NCBI RefSeq assembly: GCF_013032445.1
Contig: NZ_WQCA01000008.1
Location: 219,226-283,225 of the forward strand
Direction: 5' to 3'
DNA from: Ruegeria arenilitoris
GTDB taxonomy: Bacteria > Pseudomonadota > Alphaproteobacteria > Rhodobacterales > Rhodobacteraceae
Length of the DNA: 64,000 bases
The stretch's first letter is position 1. Every line of letters begins with the position of its first letter. The position numbers were made by a program, and so were the translations under genes. This document shows, piece after piece, positions 61,068 through 64,000 of this stretch. The notes beneath the pieces are model-generated. The model searched no databases and was not told the origin of the DNA. It saw only the letters and a program-made list of their open reading frames with translations.

Positions 61068-61889
61068 TCAGATGGTGGCTTCTGCTTCCATCAGGGCTTT
61101 CTGTGTGGCGTCCAGCGTTTCGATCTCGGTCGAGGTCGCCTCTTCCGAGAAGCTGGCATCGGCACCATAGATTTCGCGGGCAACGCCGGCGGTCAGTTGT
61201 TCGGGCAACCCGTCAAAAACGATGCGCCCGTCGCGCATACCAACAACGCGGTCACAATAACGGCGCGCGGTGTCCAGTGTGTGCAGGTTGGCGATGACGG
61301 TGCGGCCATCCTCTTCATGGATGCGGCGCAGCGCCTGCATCACCACCTGCGCGTTCATCGGGTCCAGCGAGGCGATGGGTTCGTCCGCCAGAATGATTCT
61401 GGGGTCCTGCATCAGGGCGCGCGCGATGGCGACCCGCTGCTGCTGACCGCCCGACAGGGCTTCGGCCCGCTTGGGGGCATGCTCGGCAATGCCCAGACGG
61501 TCCAGAATGTCGATGGCGCGGTGAATCTCGTCCATCGGGAACAGGTTGAACATGGTCGCCAGAGTCGAGTGGCGGTTCAATGTGCCGTGCAGCACGTTCG
61601 AGACCACATCCAGACGCGGCACCAGATTGAACTGCTGGAAAATCATCGCGCACTCGGCCTGCCAGGCGCGCTTGTCGCGGCCCTTCAACTGAGTCACGTC
61701 ACGGCCTTCGAACAAGATTTGGCCGTCGCTTGAATCCGTCAGGCGGTTGATCATCCGCAACAGGGTGGATTTACCCGCACCCGACCGGCCGATGATGCCA
61801 ATCATGCAAGGCTTGTCCACATCCAGCGTCGCCGCGTCCACGGCCACATTGTCGCCGAAGCGTTTGGTCAGTTTCTCAATCCGCAGCAC
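61068..61889 (-). CDS. phnC: phosphonate ABC transporter ATP-binding protein
   Basis: This is a 273-residue ATPase. Walker A is [15 protein letters not shown], the signature [15 protein letters not shown] and Walker [33 protein letters not shown] is the PhnC-type Q-loop region. It starts at a GTG with GGGGGTGG upstream. It is the first gene of phnC-D-E-E-acyltransferase, with Pho-box repeats in front. Confidence 0.94.
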   Translation of the reverse strand: MLRIEKLTKRFGDNVAVDAATLDVDKPCMIGIIGRSGAGKSTLLRMINRLTDSSDGQILFEGRDVTQLKGRDKRAWQAECAMIFQQFNLVPRLDVVSNVLHGTLNRHSTLATMFNLFPMDEIHRAIDILDRLGIAEHAPKRAEALSGGQQQRVAIARALMQDPRIILADEPIASLDPMNAQVVMQALRRIHEEDGRTVIANLHTLDTARRYCDRVVGMRDGRIVFDGLPEQLTAGVAREIYGADASFSEEATSTEIETLDATQKALMEAEATI

Positions 61890-61943
61890 GTGCCACCCCC
61901 AATTCGTGTTGGCGGTCAGGTACAGATGCTGCTCAACGGCATT

Positions 61944-61972
61944 GTGTCAGTGGAGTGAAAGTTTTGTAACGC
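61944..61972 (-). promoter_or_regulatory. triple Pho-box-like repeat upstream of phnC
   Basis: On the minus strand the 7-mers GCGTTAC, CTTTCAC and CTGACAC follow one another at an exact 11-base period, with spacers AAAA and TCCA. This is the arrangement of PhoB boxes. The AAACTTTCAC core is identical to that upstream of phnG. It lies about 55 bases before the phnC start. Confidence 0.6.
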
Positions 61973-62052
61973 CCGCCAGTTTCGCAGGGGCTACACTTTG
62001 CAGCTGACCGCAGGTATACGCGGGCCGACTCTTCAGCTGACACGAGGCCGCC

Positions 62053-62739
62053 ATGAGCTTTGACCGCACCATCAAGATCGCCCCGTCGATCCTGTCCGCC
62101 GATTTCGCCAATTTCGGGCAAGAGATTCAGGCCATCGAGGCCCAGGGCGCCGATTGGGTCCATGTCGATGTAATGGACGGCCATTTCGTCCCGAACCTGA
62201 CCTTCGGCCCGCCCGCCGTCAAAGCGTTCCGCCCGCATGTGAAAACGGTGATGGACGTGCATCTGATGATCACGCCTGTCGATCCCTACATTCAGGCCTA
62301 TGCCGATGCAGGCGCCGATATCCTGACCGCGCATGTCGAGGCCGGGCCGCACACACACCGCACCCTGCAAGCCATCCGCGCCGCTGGCATGAAAGCCGGT
62401 GTCGCGCTGAACCCCGGCACCCCGGCCGAAGCAATTGAGCACCTGCTGGACCTGACCGATCTGATCTGTGTCATGACCGTCAACCCCGGTTTCGGCGGTC
62501 AGAAGTTCATCGACATGACAGGCAAGGTCCGCAAGCTGCGCCAAATGATCGGCGACCGCCCGGTGCATATCGAGATCGACGGCGGCGTTGATCCCACGAC
62601 CGCGCCGTTGGTTGCTGCGGCCGGTGCCGACGTTCTGGTCGCAGGGTCCGCGGTTTTCAAAGGCGGGTCGGTGTCCAATCCCGAAGTCTACGGCGAAAAC
62701 ATCCGCGCGGTTCGCGCTGCGGCAGAAAGCGCAATCTAA
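62053..62739 (+). CDS. rpe: ribulose-phosphate 3-epimerase
   Basis: This is a 228-residue TIM-barrel enzyme that interconverts ribulose 5-phosphate and xylulose 5-phosphate. IAPSILSADFANFGQEI, WVHVDVMDGHFVPNLTFGP, VMDVHLMI, VMTVNPGFGGQKFI and HIEIDGGVDPTTAPL show the metal ligands and phosphate site. It serves the pentose phosphate and Calvin pathways. It is divergent from phnC and converges on the next gene, overlapping its stop by four bases. Confidence 0.97.
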   Translation: MSFDRTIKIAPSILSADFANFGQEIQAIEAQGADWVHVDVMDGHFVPNLTFGPPAVKAFRPHVKTVMDVHLMITPVDPYIQAYADAGADILTAHVEAGPHTHRTLQAIRAAGMKAGVALNPGTPAEAIEHLLDLTDLICVMTVNPGFGGQKFIDMTGKVRKLRQMIGDRPVHIEIDGGVDPTTAPLVAAAGADVLVAGSAVFKGGSVSNPEVYGENIRAVRAAAESAI

Positions 62740-63401
62740 ACCATCTGCACGCGTGCTGCTTGCAGAAATCGCGAGATTTCAAGCCCGAGGCTGGCTTCAA
62801 TGGAAATCGCCAGATCTGGTTGTTTCCGAAGTTCAGCGCTCAGCTCGGGCATCTCCCAGTCTATGATACGTGACGGCCCAAGCGCCGTCACGGTCACCGG
62901 CGCCTTAAAATCCTGATCTTTGCTCAGAAAAGCCGTGCCGCCGAGGAAACGCCCCTCGCCCAGCGTATCCACGCGATTGCCATTCATTTCGACGCCGACT
63001 TCACCGTCTACAATCAGCGACAGGCGGGGAACGGGATCGCCCTGCGTCAAAAGCCGTGTTCCGGCCGGAACGGTTCTCCAGACACCGGACTTAAGCAGGT
63101 TAAACGCGTCGCGTTCACTGAAATTGCGTAGCGCGGTTTCGTACAGATGCCGTTCGGTATCGGTAAATGGCACCGCGCGGCGTTCCAGCAACAGGCGTAT
63201 GATCCAAAAGATGTTGATGCCCGTGAAAAACAGGTTCCACCCGATGGGCGCCCAAAGCGGCGTGCTTTGTAGATAGTAGTAGGGCAACAGGATCAGCGCC
63301 CCGATCACCGTCAGCACCCGCAGCCAGAAAATGTCTCGGACCGAGTACGAAATCAGGTAAAAGACATTCGCCGCATTCACCAACAGGTCCAAACCCACCA
63401 T
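62736..63401 (-). CDS. Popeye-like membrane protein with cyclic-nucleotide-binding fold
   Basis: This is a protein of about 221 residues. Three hydrophobic segments fill the first 80 residues (NAANVFYLISYSVRDIFWL, TVIGALILLPYYYL, WNLFFTGINIFWIIRLLL). A CNB-like beta roll follows (VPAGTRLLTQGDPVPRLSLI, RFLGGTAFL). The GEL..R phosphate pocket of cAMP-binding proteins is not visible, which fits the Popeye (POPDC) type. I start at the ATG with GAGG six bases upstream; earlier in-frame starts exist at 63413 and 63428. The function is unknown. Confidence 0.78.
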   Translation of the reverse strand: MVGLDLLVNAANVFYLISYSVRDIFWLRVLTVIGALILLPYYYLQSTPLWAPIGWNLFFTGINIFWIIRLLLERRAVPFTDTERHLYETALRNFSERDAFNLLKSGVWRTVPAGTRLLTQGDPVPRLSLIVDGEVGVEMNGNRVDTLGEGRFLGGTAFLSKDQDFKAPVTVTALGPSRIIDWEMPELSAELRKQPDLAISIEASLGLEISRFLQAARVQMV

Positions 63402-63945
63402 GCCTTGCCTCATCAGCTGTGCGCGCAAGATCCTGCAGCGCGTTTTTTAAAGGAGCATGGTGAGTTTAGCCGTGCCGTCGCCCGGCATGGAAGATTTCTG
63501 TGCAGTTACCCCGGCCGGGTGCTGAAGACCGGCAAGAGCGGTGACCTATTTGGAAGACAACCGAAGCTGGGGCGCGTGCTTTTTCGGATGACCCGAATAG
63601 CAGGCCGTCAGCTTGACCTTTTTATTGGGGTGCGATCCACCCGCACCGCCTTCGATCCCTTCGTCGCCGAGTATCGCCGCCTGCATGTCGTCCAGATCTT
63701 TGCTGTGCAGGATGCGTGTGCCGTTTTGTACGAACTGAAGTCCAAACATGGTGTTCCCCATCTTCTGACCCCTTGGCGCATCGTCCCGCGCACGGAGCGG
63801 GCTTTTAATGCGTTCAAGCGGAATTGATTGCGACATGAGGACAAATGGCGTTGTTCAAATCCGGCGCCGTTTGCCTCAAGGCTCAGATGGGGTCGCTTCT
63901 TTAGCGAAAGATGAAGACAGGATTAATCCGGAGGGTTTCGCTCAT
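63402..63945. other. region without a confident gene
   Basis: Several short frames overlap here, the longest 140 codons on the plus strand and 96 on the minus strand. None has a clear ribosome site or recognised motif. Near the right end are GGATTAATCC (63920-63929, a perfect palindrome) and the inverted pair AGCGAAA/TTTCGCT (63903-63909 and 63936-63942) that encloses it, just before the terminator at 63950. A small RNA on the plus strand is possible but unproven. Confidence 0.5.
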
Positions 63946-63949
63946 AGAA

Positions 63950-63979
63950 AAAGGGCGCCCCGAAGGACGCCCTTTCTTT
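63950..63979 (-). terminator. intrinsic terminator at right edge
   Basis: AAAGGGCG and CGCCCTTT form a perfect 8-bp stem around CCCCGAAGGA. The minus strand continues TTTTTC after the stem, while the plus strand continues only with a weaker CTTTGAG. It most likely ends a minus-strand gene beyond position 64000, and could act in both directions. Confidence 0.75.
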
Positions 63980-64000
63980 GAGTGTTCGCTAGCGCGACTT

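Noticed and set aside
63546..63836. 96-codon minus-strand frame near the right edge
   Set aside because: It has no ribosome site at either possible start and no family features. I cannot exclude a short protein from 63761.
1..64000. CRISPR arrays, insertion sequences, phage genes, tRNA or rRNA
   Set aside because: No spaced repeat arrays, transposase or integrase motifs, or tRNA/rRNA-like sequences were recognised on either strand.

Overview
This window looks like a chromosomal segment from a marine Roseobacter-group alphaproteobacterium (Rhodobacterales, Ruegeria/Phaeobacter-like). The reasons are a SAM/SAH-type riboswitch in front of metK, an irr-fabA-fabB-fabI locus, a dimethylglycine dehydrogenase/MttB-type operon, a complete C-P lyase locus, and GC-rich codon use throughout. 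No rRNA, tRNA, CRISPR array, insertion sequence or prophage is visible. Species-level naming is inference.

Layout. 0-6.6 kb is conserved housekeeping on the minus strand: miaB, an outer-membrane beta-barrel gene, phoH, ybeY, corC, lnt, a riboswitch and the start of metK. 6.7-9.4 kb holds a glycosyltransferase-like gene, a phytanoyl-CoA-type dioxygenase and a divergent LysR regulator. 9.4-12.8 kb is irr facing fabA-fabB-fabI, the unsaturated fatty acid branch of type II synthesis, followed by a hairpin and a possible small membrane protein. 12.8-21.5 kb is metabolic: FKBP isomerase, HAD dehalogenase, three alpha/beta hydrolases (one pcaD-like), a PLP dehydratase, an MFS pump, a zinc alcohol dehydrogenase, an enolase-superfamily dehydratase and an ArsR regulator.

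21.5-24.6 kb carries the most unusual single protein: an ABC-exporter-like polypeptide with a degenerate, interrupted nucleotide-binding domain fused to a C-terminal cyclic-nucleotide-binding domain. Its frame also appears to begin at a non-canonical codon. 25.2-31.1 kb is a four-gene methylated-amine operon: dimethylglycine dehydrogenase, MttB-family methyltransferase, TetR regulator and FAD oxidoreductase. 32.6-39.8 kb is a peptide/opine-type ABC importer translationally coupled to a class III CoA-transferase. 39.9-42.3 kb is a large MscS-type channel.

42.6-49.1 kb is a seven-gene cluster in which every junction overlaps by 1-4 bases: four glycosyltransferases, a histidine phosphatase, a polysaccharide-deacetylase-like protein and a small methyltransferase. 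There is no flippase, polymerase or priming transferase. A paralogue of the methyltransferase lies at 31.9 kb. This is the best candidate for an undescribed pathway in the window.

49.1-61.9 kb is the phosphonate locus. It contains phnM, a 2H-phosphoesterase-like gene (DUF1045) that may stand in for the missing PhnP, phnN-L-K-J-I-H-G, phnF, a hexapeptide acyltransferase, and phnE-E-D-C. Pho-box-like 11-bp-period repeats precede both phnG and phnC. Inverted TTGTCTA/TAGACAA half-sites lie between phnF and phnG. Strong hairpins flank phnD. The window ends with rpe, a Popeye-like cyclic-nucleotide-domain membrane protein, about 500 bp without a confident gene, and a terminator for a gene beyond the right edge.
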